Assembly: GCF_000980835.1 (NCBI RefSeq)
Contig: NZ_CP011312.1
Location: forward strand, 1,798,001-1,862,000
Length of the DNA: 64,000 nucleotides
Source of the DNA: Corynebacterium kutscheri
GTDB lineage: Bacteria > Actinomycetota > Actinomycetes > Mycobacteriales > Mycobacteriaceae
Reading direction: 5' to 3'
Part shown: positions 19,315-29,900 of the stretch, in pieces
Layout of the letters: every line of letters starts with the position of its first letter
How positions within the stretch are numbered: the first letter of the stretch is position 1
Notes under the pieces: model-generated
What the model saw: the letters and a program-made list of their open reading frames with translations, nothing else
What the model was told of the DNA's origin: nothing
The model's database searches: none
Translations under genes and position numbers: made by a program

Positions 19315-19626
19315 TTATATAACTGTGCCATGTTTTCTCATCTCACTATTAACGGCGCGACGAAAAATTGATGCTTTAATACTGTCACAACAGCAACATT
19401 GTCGTTGGTTAGCAATAAAATATTTTTGCCCTAGATCACACAATATGCCACGGTCATGAAGCAGGTTTGTGTGATGTGTATCGAATTTTAAGAAAAATAC
19501 TGTTAAAACAGCTTGCCCTAAAGATAACAAACCAGTATCGTTACCTAACGGTAGATAACAACTTTATTACGGCAGTAACGTTTTAGGTCGTAATAACGAA
19601 AAGAATCGCTAAGGGAAGAAGGACTC
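19315..19626. other. Divergent promoter region of DUF6350 gene and M23 peptidase
   Basis: About 310 bases between divergent genes. It contains several TAACG words near 19540-19600 (GTTACC, TAACGG, GTAACG, TAACG) that could be regulator repeats upstream of the M23 gene. No ORF with a ribosome site is seen. Confidence 0.45.
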
Positions 19627-20337
19627 ATGGAGCAAGCGCACCGAGTTGCTGGTGGAAAGCACCGCAAAGCCTCCCCAGTTAAAGGTCGCGTTGCATTCGT
19701 AGCTGTTGCCACGGGTGCGGTTTCAACAGCAGGCGCTACCGGTGCCGCCTTGGCATACACCTCTTCCGATGATTCGACCCAAATTCACCTTACCTCCAAT
19801 GAAACCGCTGCGCTTTCTTCGGAAGATGCACCACAGGTATTAGCAATTAGCGAGTTCAAACCCAATATTAACCTGGGTGAACAGTTGGTTAAGGCCGTTA
19901 ATTATTCTGAGGTGCGCGCTCTTGCCGATGAGCTCGCCCGCAAGCCAAAGGTAACTGTTTCTCGGCCAGCAGAAGGTGCTTTCACCTCTGGGTTTGGTCC
20001 TCGTTGGGGCACTTTCCACGCTGGTGTAGATATTGCCAATGTCACCAATACTCCAATTTTGGCGGTTATGGATGGTGTGGTTATTGATTCCGGCCCAGCA
20101 TCTGGTTATGGCAATTGGATTCGTATCCGCCATGAGGATGGATCAGTATCCGTTTATGGGCATATGGAGACCCTTAATGTGTCTGTAGGGCAACAAGTAA
20201 CTGCTGGCCAGCACATTGCAGGTATGGGTAGTCGTGGTTTTTCTACTGGCACTCACCTACACTTTGAGATTCACCCAGATGGCACCACTGCTACCGATCC
20301 AGCAGTATGGCTTGCAGAGCGTGGGATTGTGCTATAA
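19627..20337 (+). CDS. Secreted M23 (LytM) metallopeptidase
   Basis: 236 aa with a basic start and a hydrophobic segment (~20-45) serving as signal or anchor. Residues ~115-232 are a full peptidase M23 domain: TSGFGPRWGTFHAGVDIA (zinc His and Asp), SVYGHMETL and GTHLHFEIH (the HxH zinc ligands). It is probably a cell-wall endopeptidase or an amidase activator. The start follows GAAGGA. A strong terminator follows directly. Confidence 0.92.
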   Translation: MEQAHRVAGGKHRKASPVKGRVAFVAVATGAVSTAGATGAALAYTSSDDSTQIHLTSNETAALSSEDAPQVLAISEFKPNINLGEQLVKAVNYSEVRALADELARKPKVTVSRPAEGAFTSGFGPRWGTFHAGVDIANVTNTPILAVMDGVVIDSGPASGYGNWIRIRHEDGSVSVYGHMETLNVSVGQQVTAGQHIAGMGSRGFSTGTHLHFEIHPDGTTATDPAVWLAERGIVL

Positions 20338-20354
20338 AAATTTCTTTTTCTTTT

Positions 20355-20388
20355 ACCGAGGCTTTTATTTGGCCTCGGTTTTCTTTTT
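20355..20388 (+). terminator. Terminator of the M23 peptidase gene
   Basis: ACCGAGGC / GCCTCGGT stem with a 9-base loop, followed by TTTTCTTTTT. Confidence 0.9.
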
Positions 20389-20994
20389 ATCCCAATCAAA
20401 TAATGCTCCTCGCAATATAGATGCAAGATAATTCATATATTTTAAAAAGAGTGAGCTAGTCTATATTTAATAATATTTTTAAGCTTATATTTTTATAAGT
20501 TTAAAAATAATTCCCCAGAGACACTAGAAGACTCCGTCGAAAAGCAGCTAGCAAAAGGCCAGACAAGCTGGCTACTTAAAAAGACGGATTTTATTCATTT
20601 CTTACCCACATCGCCACACCTTAACAGTATCAACTCTTGCGTATCTGCTCCCTATTTACACAAGGCAAAGCTATAAACAACTCAGCTTTTTACTTGTCTT
20701 CAAAAAATAAAAATTAACCCATAGAATCACAATCACGGTATTACATGGCAACTGGATTCGCCGTAATAAAACCAGGTACACCAATTTTTTAAGGACGTCA
20801 CTTTCTTGTTATAGCACCCTCTTATTTTCCGATTCCCTCGTTTTGTGCGCTCAAAGTTTTTGGTTACCCCTTAACACAAAAACCTCTTCTTTGCATAGCG
20901 CTTTATTAAGACCCTCCCCCTCAGGTCTCTAGTTTCAACAAGTTGCCCCTCAGCTTGTCTGAAATCTAAACGCCTTACCCTCAGAAAGAAATAT
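20389..20994. other. AT-rich gap before the small HTH gene
   Basis: About 600 bases with no supported ORF. It contains a long AT hairpin (~20475-20508, arms ATTTTTAAGCTTATA and TATAAGTTTAAAAAT around TTTT), a copy of the recurring word GCTTTTCGACG on the minus strand (20535-20545), and three CCCTCAG words at ~30-base spacing just before the HTH gene. Confidence 0.45.
20918..20984 (+). promoter_or_regulatory. Three CCCTCAG repeats upstream of HTH gene
   Basis: CCCTCAG occurs at 20918, 20947 and 20978, spaced 29 and 31 bases (about three helical turns). The last ends about ten bases before the HTH gene's start codon. This is a plausible array of operator half-sites, perhaps for autoregulation. 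Confidence 0.4.
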
Positions 20995-21276
20995 ATGAAT
21001 CCCATCTTCATTGATCGAGATACGGAAAAAGAACTCTGGAGTACTCAACAATGCGCCGACTACTGCGATATCACATATAACACCTGGTCAAATTATCATG
21101 CGCGTAAAAGAACACCACCGGCAGCGGTTATTGTTCTTAATAAAACACCGCTTTGGTTCGCCGACGATATTATTGCCTGGAAAGCCAACCGACCTGGATC
21201 GCCGGTAGATAATGCACCGCGCCCAGCAAAACTACAGGAAAAAAATTCCTCTGCCCACCCAAATACACCACACTAA
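20995..21276 (+). CDS. Small helix-turn-helix protein (MerR/excisionase-like)
   Basis: 93 aa. WSTQQCADYCDITYNTWSNYHARKRTPPA followed by PLWFADDIIAWKANRPG is the winged-helix layout of AlpA/excisionase-type DNA binders: a helix-turn-helix, a proline turn, and a W-x-A-D-I-xxW wing. The C-terminal ~25 residues are Pro/Ser/Asn-rich and probably disordered. No phage genes are next to it. It is probably a small transcription factor. AGAAAG before the ATG is an acceptable ribosome site. Confidence 0.7.
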   Translation: MNPIFIDRDTEKELWSTQQCADYCDITYNTWSNYHARKRTPPAAVIVLNKTPLWFADDIIAWKANRPGSPVDNAPRPAKLQEKNSSAHPNTPH

Positions 21277-21296
21277 AACACTTTCTTAGTAATCAT

Positions 21297-21336
21297 AAAG
21301 CCACCTGCTGAACACTATTTTCAAGCAGGTGGCTTT
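21297..21336. terminator. Bidirectional terminator between HTH gene and pcrA
   Basis: A 13-bp perfect stem (AAAGCCACCTGCT / AGCAGGTGGCTTT) with a 14-base loop between converging genes. Confidence 0.85.
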
Positions 21337-21352
21337 CATACTGAATTATTTA

Positions 21353-23944
21353 TTAGAGTTTTTCCATAGGTACCCCGCCAATAAGCATTAATCGCACAAT
21401 ACCGGCAGAGCCAAAATCAATCATGACACTTGCTCTCACACCAACACCATCTACACTTTGCACAACACCCAAACCATATTTTGCGTGATTAACTCGATCG
21501 CCAACAGCTAATTGAAGATCAGAGTTACGCAACCGTGTCGTTGGCTGTTTAGCCCGCCTCATCCCAGTACTTCCCAATCCACTACGATGCGAGCTAACAG
21601 AACTTGCTGATTGCCCTGAATAAGTAGAACCATAAGACTCAGAAAAATAACCAGAGTCAAAGTCAGAATTCGACCAAGATGAATAGTGAGATTCTGGTTC
21701 TTGTCTACGCCAATCAAGCAATTCTTCCGGTATCTCACCCAGAAAACGACTTGGCGGATTAGTCTGCGGGTTTCCCCATGAAGAACGAACCATTGCCCGA
21801 CTAATATATAAGCTCTTTCGAGCACGGGTAATACCTACATAAGCTAAGCGACGTTCTTCGCTGAGTTCTTTAGCATCACCAAGCGCACGCAAATGCGGGA
21901 ATTGCCCGTCTTCCCAACCAATGAGGAAAACAACCGGAAATTCTAGTCCCTTAGCGGTATGCAAGGTCATCAAGGTAACCACACCTTGTTCGCTATCTGG
22001 TAGCTGATCGGCATCGGCAACCAAAGAAACTTTCTCTAAAAAGGCCTGTACGCTACCAGGAAGTGGCTCGCCTTCATCAAGTTCAATCTCGCCACCATCC
22101 ATGTTCATATATGCCACTTGGTTAGCTGCTTCAGAAGAAAATTCCCGTGCCACTGAAACAAGTTCATTGAGGTTATCTAAGCGAGCACCATCTTGTGGAT
22201 CATTACTATTTTCTAGCTCTGCTTTGTAGTTCGTCATATCCAAAATGGCAGAAATTACTCCACCAATATCTGGCATACCCGTCACCTCATTGACAAAGGT
22301 TGCGCTAAGATCGCGTAACTCAAACATAAGCTTTACAAATCCACTTATAGAATTTTTGGTACGCGCAGCAAGCATAGGTACTTTCCCAGCATCTGCATCA
22401 AGAAGTGCTTGATAAAAACTGATCTGATTATTTTCGCTATGCAAGGCCAACATTGCCAGTGCTTTATCGCCAATACCACGACGCGGGGTATTAATAATAC
22501 GGCGCAGAGAAACTTCATCCTCTGGATTATCAAGCACCCGTAAGTAGGCGATGATGTCTCGGATTTCTTTACGCTCATAAAAACGGGTTCCACCGACGAC
22601 CTTATACGGGATACCAGAGCGAATAAAAATATCTTCTAAAGCACGAGAAGAATTATTGGTTCGATACATAATCGCAATGTCAGAATAGTCAATTCCGTCA
22701 TCAACTAACTGATCAATTTCAGCACCGACAAATCGAGCCTCATCGTGTTCATTATCTGCTACATAACCAACAATAGGAGCACCATCGCCTTGCGCAGTCC
22801 ATAATTTTTTCTCCCGACGTTTTTCATTCCGCGCAATAACTGCGTTTGCCGCATTCAAAATAGTCTGTGTAGAACGATAATTCTGCTCCAATAAAATTGT
22901 GGTGGCAGTTGGATAATCCCGCTCAAACTCTTCAATGTTACGAATCGTTGCCCCCCGGAAGGCATAAATAGACTGATCCGAATCACCAACTACGCACAAT
23001 TGGCTAGCATGCTCGCCTGCTCCCACTAGTTCATGGATTAATACATACTGAGCATGGTTAGTGTCCTGATATTCGTCGATAAGCACATGACGGAAACGAC
23101 GTCGATAATGCTCAGTTACGTGAGGATATTGCTTAAAAATACGTACCGTCTCGCCAATGAGATCATCAAAATCTACCGCATTTCCCTGGCGTAACCGCTG
23201 CTGATATAACCCGTAGACCTGTGCAATAGTGCGCTGATAAGGATTATGGGTTTTCTCGGCATCAGACTCAGCGCGGAGTGGATCAATGAGTTCATTTTTT
23301 AACTGTGAAATACCTGCTAACACACTTCGCGCAGAATACTTCTTAGGATCAATACCTAATTCCTTAATGATCATACTGATCAAGCGCTTAGAATCGTCAG
23401 AATCATAAATAGTGAAATTGGTATTCAACCCCGACACTAACTGCGCTTGCTCCCGCAAAATACGCACACAGGTGGAGTGAAAAGTTGATACCCACATCCG
23501 CTGAGCTACTGGGCCGACTAAGCCAGTAACCCGCTCACGCATTTCGGCAGCAGCTTTATTAGTAAAGGTAATCGCTAAAATCTGTCCTGGATGCACGCCA
23601 TGTACCCGCATTAAATAAGCAATGCGTCGAGTCAGCACTGCGGTTTTCCCCGAACCAGCACCAGCAACAATAAGTAACGGCGAACCATAATGTTCTACTG
23701 CCAACCGCTGCTGCGGGTTAAGTCCATCAATAAGATCAACCGCACTCATTTGTTCATTGCTTTTCGACGACACATTAACCGGCGTGTTTAACGACGCAGC
23801 TGCATGGGTATTCATTGTGCGTGTTGCTGGTGTTACGCCAAAAGGCGAATGCTGGCTAAACAAGCTTGGTTGGACTTGATTATTGCTACCCTCAGTTGGT
23901 GTCTGAGAATTAGCCTGAGTTTGGGAGAAAGGATTGGTATTCAT
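21353..23944 (-). CDS. pcrA: ATP-dependent DNA helicase PcrA/UvrD
   Basis: 863 aa superfamily 1A helicase. After a ~65-aa Gln/Asn/Ser/Thr-rich extension come LNPQQRLAVEHY (Q motif), GAGSGKTAVLTRRIAYL (Walker A), FTNKAAAEMRERV (Ia), VLIDEYQDTNHAQY (Walker B), VVGDSDQSIYAFRGA (III), LEQNYRST (IV), VTLMTLHTAKGLEF (V) and VGITRARKSLYIS (VI). The tail after ~730 is Ser-rich and ends with a Tudor-like RNAP-contacting module (GDRVNHAKYGLGVVQSV). It acts in repair and in clearing replication/transcription conflicts. The long N-terminal extension has a weak ribosome site, so a later start is possible. Confidence 0.95.
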   Translation of the reverse strand: MNTNPFSQTQANSQTPTEGSNNQVQPSLFSQHSPFGVTPATRTMNTHAAASLNTPVNVSSKSNEQMSAVDLIDGLNPQQRLAVEHYGSPLLIVAGAGSGKTAVLTRRIAYLMRVHGVHPGQILAITFTNKAAAEMRERVTGLVGPVAQRMWVSTFHSTCVRILREQAQLVSGLNTNFTIYDSDDSKRLISMIIKELGIDPKKYSARSVLAGISQLKNELIDPLRAESDAEKTHNPYQRTIAQVYGLYQQRLRQGNAVDFDDLIGETVRIFKQYPHVTEHYRRRFRHVLIDEYQDTNHAQYVLIHELVGAGEHASQLCVVGDSDQSIYAFRGATIRNIEEFERDYPTATTILLEQNYRSTQTILNAANAVIARNEKRREKKLWTAQGDGAPIVGYVADNEHDEARFVGAEIDQLVDDGIDYSDIAIMYRTNNSSRALEDIFIRSGIPYKVVGGTRFYERKEIRDIIAYLRVLDNPEDEVSLRRIINTPRRGIGDKALAMLALHSENNQISFYQALLDADAGKVPMLAARTKNSISGFVKLMFELRDLSATFVNEVTGMPDIGGVISAILDMTNYKAELENSNDPQDGARLDNLNELVSVAREFSSEAANQVAYMNMDGGEIELDEGEPLPGSVQAFLEKVSLVADADQLPDSEQGVVTLMTLHTAKGLEFPVVFLIGWEDGQFPHLRALGDAKELSEERRLAYVGITRARKSLYISRAMVRSSWGNPQTNPPSRFLGEIPEELLDWRRQEPESHYSSWSNSDFDSGYFSESYGSTYSGQSASSVSSHRSGLGSTGMRRAKQPTTRLRNSDLQLAVGDRVNHAKYGLGVVQSVDGVGVRASVMIDFGSAGIVRLMLIGGVPMEKL

Positions 23945-24058
23945 CGCTTACCAACCTACAGCCTTGCCTGGACATGCGCCGCTTTTGTACCTTTTATGGC
24001 TCGTTATACTTGTTACTTCTTTTCGCTCTTTTTCCACTCTGGTATTCATGGCACAATA

Positions 24059-24370
24059 ATGTCCATGCATTCCACCGCAGATGACTTCGAGATTCGAATG
24101 CCCACCGGCACTGACGATCCTCTTTCTGACGCCGAAATTCAGCGTTACCGTAAAGAGATTGATCGCTTAGATAAAGAAATTCTCACCGCGATCAAACGTC
24201 GGACACAGATTTCTCAAGCAATTGGTAAAACTCGTATGGGCTCTGGCGGCACCCGGCTAGTACATACCCGTGAGGTAGCTATTATCAACCAATTCCGCGA
24301 AGCCATCGGCGAGGAAGGTCCTGCCCTAGCCAATCTATTGTTGCGTATGGGACGCGGCAAACTTGGTTAA
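24059..24370 (+). CDS. Chorismate mutase (AroQ class)
   Basis: About 103 aa from ATG at 24059 (a second ATG 6 bases on is equally possible). The sequence runs DDPLSDAEIQRYRKEIDRLD, then AIKRRTQISQAIGKTRMGSGG and ending ALANLLLRMGRGKLG. It matches the AroQ-delta chorismate mutase of C. glutamicum nearly throughout. The enzyme converts chorismate to prephenate and in actinobacteria is activated by complex formation with DAHP synthase. It is divergent from pcrA. A longer reading from 23804 lies inside pcrA and is rejected. Confidence 0.92.
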   Translation: MSMHSTADDFEIRMPTGTDDPLSDAEIQRYRKEIDRLDKEILTAIKRRTQISQAIGKTRMGSGGTRLVHTREVAIINQFREAIGEEGPALANLLLRMGRGKLG

Positions 24371-24442
24371 CACTGCAGCATTACCACTACTTGTTTTCCT
24401 CCATCAGCTAAAGATAGGCAAACAAAAGGAAGTGAATTTTTT

Positions 24443-24492
24443 CACCGTAGCCTGATCCAATCAGGCACCAACGGCATCTTTTGGCTACGGTT
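24443..24492 (+). promoter_or_regulatory. Alternative hairpins in the pgi leader
   Basis: GCCTGAT-CCA-ATCAGGC (24450-24466) is a 7-bp hairpin. CCGTAGCC (24445-24452) also pairs perfectly with GGCTACGG (24483-24490). The two share bases 24450-24452, so they partly exclude each other. No T run follows, so this is not a simple terminator. Confidence 0.5.
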
Positions 24493-24560
24493 GTGTAGGA
24501 CAAGCAAAAAACATCCGTTCGGTAATAAACCAAACGAAAATCACATGAAATGGAGTACGC

Positions 24561-26201
24561 ATGGCTACAGACATCACCACGACCCCACAGTGGCAAGCGA
24601 TCAAAGAGCAGCACGCAAAAATTTCTCGCACCAACTTACGCGAACTTTTTGCCGCTGATAACAACCGTGCTGCTGATTTCAGCTTCGACGCGGCTGGCCT
24701 ACATGTCGACCTTTCGAAAAACCTCATAGACAAAGATGCTCTTTCTGCCCTCATTCAGCTGGCTGAGCAGGCACAACTTAGCACGCACATCGAAGAAATG
24801 TTTAACGGCGTGCATATTAACAACACTGAAGATCGTGCTGTATTGCATACTGCTTTACGCTTGCCGGTTGATAAAGATTTTTCTATCGACGGCCAAGACG
24901 TAGCAGCTGATGTACATGAAGTACTAGGTCGGATGCGTGATTTTGCCACCGATCTGCGCTCCGGTAAATGGTTAGGTTATACCGGCCATACCATTAAAAC
25001 GGTTGTTAATATCGGCATTGGCGGCTCTGATCTCGGTCCAGCTATGGCAGTAAAAGCCTTGCGTACCTACGCCACTGCTGGTATTCATGCCAAGTTTGTT
25101 TCCAATGTCGATCCTGCAGATATGGCAGCTGTATTAGATGAAGTAGATCCTGAATCCACTTTATTCGTTGTTGCATCCAAGACTTTTACCACCCAAGAAA
25201 CCCTAGCCAACGCGCATGCTGCAAAGCGTTGGCTCATTGAAAAGCTCGGTTCTCCCGAGGCAGTGTCTAAGCACTTCGTGGCGGTATCAACCAACCATGA
25301 GAAAGTCGCTGAGTTCGGGATTGATACCAAGAATATGTTTGGTTTCTGGGACTGGGTAGGCGGACGCTATTCCGTTGATTCTTCCATTGGTCTATCACTG
25401 ATGGCAGTTATTGGCCCTATGGACTTTATGCGTTTCCTGAGTGGCTTCCACGCCATGGATGAGCACTTCCGCTCCACCGAGTTCTCCCGCAATGTGCCAG
25501 TACTTATGGCACTTCTTGGTGTGTGGTACAACGATTTCTTCGGTGCTGAGACCCATGCTGTATTGCCATATTCGCAAGATCTAGGTCGCTTCCCAGCTTA
25601 TTTGCAGCAGCTTACAATGGAATCTAATGGTAAGTCGGTACACCGTGATGGATCTGCGGTGACTACTTCTACTGGCGAAATTTACTGGGGTGAGCCTGGC
25701 ACTAATGGCCAGCACGCTTTCTATCAGCTTATACACCAGGGCACTAAGCTTATTCCTGCTGATTTCATTGGTTTCGCTCGCCCCAAGCAAGATTTACCTA
25801 CCGCTGCCGGTACCGGCAGCATGCACGATCTGCTGATGAGCAATTTCTTCGCCCAAACCAAGGTGTTGGCCTTTGGTAAAACTACTGAAGAAATTGCTGC
25901 TGAAGGTGTTGATCCTGCGGTAGTGCCACATAAGGTTATGCCTGGTAATCGTCCTACTACCACTATTTTGGCGGAAGAACTTGACCCAGCAACCCTAGGT
26001 GCATTGATTGCTTTGTATGAGCACATTGTTTTCGTTCAGGGCATTATCTGGGACATTAACTCCTTCGACCAATGGGGAGTAGAGCTAGGCAAGCAACAGG
26101 CAAATGATCTCGCTGCCGCAGTCGCTGGTGAAGTATCCGTTGATTCCGGTGATAGCTCTACTGACGAACTCATTACCTGGTACCGCGCTCACCGTAGCTA
26201 A
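24561..26201 (+). CDS. pgi: Glucose-6-phosphate isomerase
   Basis: 546 aa, the usual bacterial length. Signatures are [19 protein letters not shown] (sugar phosphate site), [32 protein letters not shown] with MESNGKS (PGI signature 1), [18 protein letters not shown], and [10 protein letters not shown] near the C-terminus (PGI signature 2). It interconverts glucose-6-P and fructose-6-P in glycolysis. It stands alone between chorismate mutase and a terminator, with its own leader of about 150 bases. Confidence 0.97.
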   Translation: MATDITTTPQWQAIKEQHAKISRTNLRELFAADNNRAADFSFDAAGLHVDLSKNLIDKDALSALIQLAEQAQLSTHIEEMFNGVHINNTEDRAVLHTALRLPVDKDFSIDGQDVAADVHEVLGRMRDFATDLRSGKWLGYTGHTIKTVVNIGIGGSDLGPAMAVKALRTYATAGIHAKFVSNVDPADMAAVLDEVDPESTLFVVASKTFTTQETLANAHAAKRWLIEKLGSPEAVSKHFVAVSTNHEKVAEFGIDTKNMFGFWDWVGGRYSVDSSIGLSLMAVIGPMDFMRFLSGFHAMDEHFRSTEFSRNVPVLMALLGVWYNDFFGAETHAVLPYSQDLGRFPAYLQQLTMESNGKSVHRDGSAVTTSTGEIYWGEPGTNGQHAFYQLIHQGTKLIPADFIGFARPKQDLPTAAGTGSMHDLLMSNFFAQTKVLAFGKTTEEIAAEGVDPAVVPHKVMPGNRPTTTILAEELDPATLGALIALYEHIVFVQGIIWDINSFDQWGVELGKQQANDLAAAVAGEVSVDSGDSSTDELITWYRAHRS

Positions 26202-26250
26202 CAGTTTGAGGCTTTGCGACGATTATCATCGCGGCCTTAAACACCACTAA

Positions 26251-26295
26251 AACCCTGATATAACACCAGAAGATGGCTGTTATATCAGGGTTTTT
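26251..26295 (+). terminator. Terminator of pgi
   Basis: A perfect 15-bp stem (AACCCTGATATAACA / TGTTATATCAGGGTT) followed by TTTTT. Confidence 0.92.
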
Positions 26296-26311
26296 CTTAA
26301 TACCTACAGGA

Positions 26312-26725
26312 TTAGATTTTCAGCATTGGCGCATAACCAAAAGGAATGTGGTTTGAATCAACAATCTGCTTACCAAAGGGGAAACACGTTACTGGGATCA
26401 TCTTCACGTTGGCGATTGCCAATGGGATACCAATAATGGTCACAAACTGAGCGAGTGCAGTAGTGACATGTCCAAGTGCTAACCATAATCCAGCAATAAC
26501 AAACCAAATAGCGTTTGCAACGCTGGTAAGTGGTTTAGTTCTGCCAATCTCAGCAACTACCGTGCGACCAAATGGCCACAGCGCATAACTGGCCATTCTA
26601 AAACTAGCCACCCCCATGGGGATAGTCACAATAAAAATACAAGCTACGATGCCGGCAAGCAGGTAGCCAAGAGCTAGCCATAGTCCACCAGTAATCAGCC
26701 ATATCATGTTCAGTATCAAACGCAT
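26312..26725 (-). CDS. YccF family inner-membrane protein
   Basis: About 137 aa made of two similar halves, each with the YccF pattern: (W)LxxGGLWLALGYLLAGI...TIPMGVASFRMASYALWPFG, and the second WFVIAGLWLALGH...IGIPLAIANVKMIPVTCFPFG. There are four hydrophobic helices. The start follows AAGGAG; a GTG/ATG reading 15 bases upstream precedes that site. The function of the family is unknown. Confidence 0.88.
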   Translation of the reverse strand: MRLILNMIWLITGGLWLALGYLLAGIVACIFIVTIPMGVASFRMASYALWPFGRTVVAEIGRTKPLTSVANAIWFVIAGLWLALGHVTTALAQFVTIIGIPLAIANVKMIPVTCFPFGKQIVDSNHIPFGYAPMLKI

Positions 26726-26980
26726 TGTAGCTCCTTGCATAAAAATAAAATTGTTTCCCGCATTCTACGCTAAGCACAAGCAACCAGCTTTCTAGCTGGT
26801 GATACCTCATTAAAAACCGACTCAATAAGGATTAATAGTAGCTACTTGGTTTTTCTTTAAGAATCTAAGCTCAAACCCCCACCTCGATGCATACCCTAGG
26901 TTTTGTTATCACCGATCCCGGCCGGAGAGAAACCCACCTACCTCAGGGGCAGTATTATCTGTTGGGGTTTGTTCAAGTGC

Positions 26981-29900
26981 CTAAGTTAACGTACGCCCTC
27001 TCGTTGTAGATTCACTGCTGCGTACACTGATCGTTTGTTCAGTTCTTAACACAGCTATGCGTAAACCTCGTGGGGTTATCGAAATCGGGGCCGCTAATTG
27101 CTGAAACTGTGGTAAGTACTGTGATGATAACGCAGCATCCCCATTAATGGTTTCTATTGTTAACGCCCGCTGTGTGCGCTGCACATATTCGCTCAATGCG
27201 GCAACAATAAGCGTTAACACATCAGCCGAGTAATCGAGTACTTCCTCAAAAAGCTGCAACTTACGCCCACCACGGCTGAGATAAGCTGCTAATAAACCGT
27301 CGATAAGCACTACCAGTGCACCAGCTTTTCGCGTACAGCCTGACTTCGGCCAGGCGAGTGCCGCACCATAGGGATTTGCTGGATCGCAGGCAGCCAATAT
27401 ATATACCTCTGGGGAAGTTGTTCCTGATGGCCAATGACCAGTTGAAGGCTTCGTTGGACTATCAGAATAATTTCGCAAGCGATCAACAACTGCGGCAGTG
27501 GAAAACTGTGCCGCCCCTAATCCGTCGATAAATAATCCACGCACAGCTTTACCAGCATGCTCAAATTGGCTCAATGTTTTATAAGCTAATTGAAAACCAC
27601 CGCTTACTTCTTCAGCAACAACTGAGCCTCTGGTTACTACTCCATATCTATCGAGCCAGATTTCGCTCCGAAGAAGAGCATTCTTTGTAACCTGGTTGTT
27701 TGCTTGTGGAGCAAGCGACCATCTACCCATTAAATCCGGTGCACTAGCCTGGCGGACAAACCCGGTTGTTAATCGACCACGCCGTAAACCAGAACGGCCA
27801 CTTCGTCTTGTTAACCGAGACCCGGTATTAAAACGCCCACCCCGGCTAGTGGTTTTAGCTCCGCTGCCGCTATATAAATGTGCGCGAAGAGCAGCAAAAC
27901 TGTCTGGCATAATCACCGACTTGGCAACACTATCCCATAATGCTTCCCGCAATTGTTCATCAGATGCCACAGTGGTACTGATATGGCTACGAATATCTGC
28001 ATAATAAAATCCACCACCGGTAGCCAGCAGTTCCACTATTTTTTGCTGGATCGGATTAAGTTCTACTTCCTGTGGGCTTAGTAGTTCACTAGCATCATCG
28101 CGGGGTAAAAGCATAATCCATGGGTCATTGCTAGTAGCTACACCAGCACCAATAATAAGTACTTCACCGGTGGTAGTAAGTTCATCAAGATAGCTCGGTT
28201 GATAATTTTTAATTCGGGCAGGAAATACCAGTGTTTCCCAAGTACTTGCCGGTAACCGTATACCCGCAAGCTGTTCGATTACTTCATATACCCCATCGGC
28301 ACCGCTGAGCTTAGGGGTGCATCCAACAGCGGCCACATGTTGCCATGGGGGAAGAAAACGCGCATAGCTACTTTGGCTTACTGCACGGGTATGTGCTCGT
28401 GCTTGAGCTAGACTTATCCGACGAATACGATCAAGCACCTGTGCATTAATATATTCGGTTTCTTCTACCCCAGTTCTAAAATGACCTGCGATAAGTTTAT
28501 TTCCCGTTCTCATATGCTCAGGCTGGCAGAGGCTTTCTACAACAGCATGAGCAATAGAACTAGATAAACCAAATGCTTCTTGTAACTGTGTCAGCACAAA
28601 GGGACCCCGATGTCGTGACCATCTGGCAACCAGCTGACTGAGCGCATCTACCATAATTTCTGAAGGCGCTGTCGAGGCTATCTGGGCAGGAAGCACAACA
28701 CCCAGGGCGTCTCTGAGTACTACTGCATCCTGAATCTGCGCTATATGCATAACCCCATTAATGGCCACCTGCATTGTCCTAGTTGCCAGCTCATCGTGAT
28801 AATCGAAATCTAACTTTTCCGCCAACTGTTTTACTGGGATCGGGCCAAGAATACGCAAAAGATCAGCGAGCTCTTCCTCAGTGCGTGCTCGGTAGCCAAT
28901 AGCAACTCGTCGTAGTTGAGCATCAATCGTTTCTATGACCGATATGTCGAGTAGCTCTCGTAGCTCTACGGTACCTAGAAGCTGGGTCAGCAACTCAGTA
29001 TCCAGATTTAACGCAGCCGCACGCTTTTCTGCTAATGGTGAATCTTCCTGATAAATAAACCCACCGCGATAATGAAACAACGAAGAGGCAGCAAAAGGCG
29101 AAGGAGTTTCAGTGGTAACTTCGACAATAGTTATCCGCTTCTGGGCAATATCGCCTAAAACCTCGCGTAACGACGCCAGATCATAGACATCATGTATGCA
29201 TTCCCGCACAGTTTCCAAGATGATCGGAAATCGAGGATATTTCTTTGCTACAGAAAGTAGCTGGCTAGCGCGCAGGCGTTGTTGCCATAAAGGAGCACGT
29301 TTGCCTGGGTCTCGCTTGGGTAAAAGAAGTGCCCGCGCCGCACATTCACGAAAGCGTGCTGCAAAAAGTGCTGAACCAGCAACCTGTGAGCGCACAATAT
29401 CTTCAATCTCTTCCGGATGAATAATAAAAAGCTCCGCAGTAGGCAATTCTTGTCCATAGGGTATGCGCAAAACAATACTGTCGTTATTACTGACCGGTTG
29501 CACATCAATACCAGTACGCTGTTCAAACCGGGCACTGACAGCTAGCGCCCAAGCAGCGTTCACAGCCTGGCCAAAAGGAGAATGAAAGACAACCTGCCAA
29601 TCACCCACTTCATCAGTAAACCGCTCTAGAAGAAGAGTTTCTTCATCTGGTATCTGACCAGTTGCTTTTTGTTGTTCACTTAAAAAATGCAGAATATTGG
29701 TGCGTACATTGGTTTCTACCCCATCTAAAAATTGCTCTAGCTGGGTAGGATTAGTAGCAATCGCACGTCGAAAAGCCCCTATTGCTTTACCTAATTCCGC
29801 AGGACGGTTCATATCATCACCGAGCCAAAAAGGCAGCCGTCCGGTGTGCCCTGGAGCTGGTGAAACGTGGACTTGATCATTGGTTATTGCTTCAATTCGC

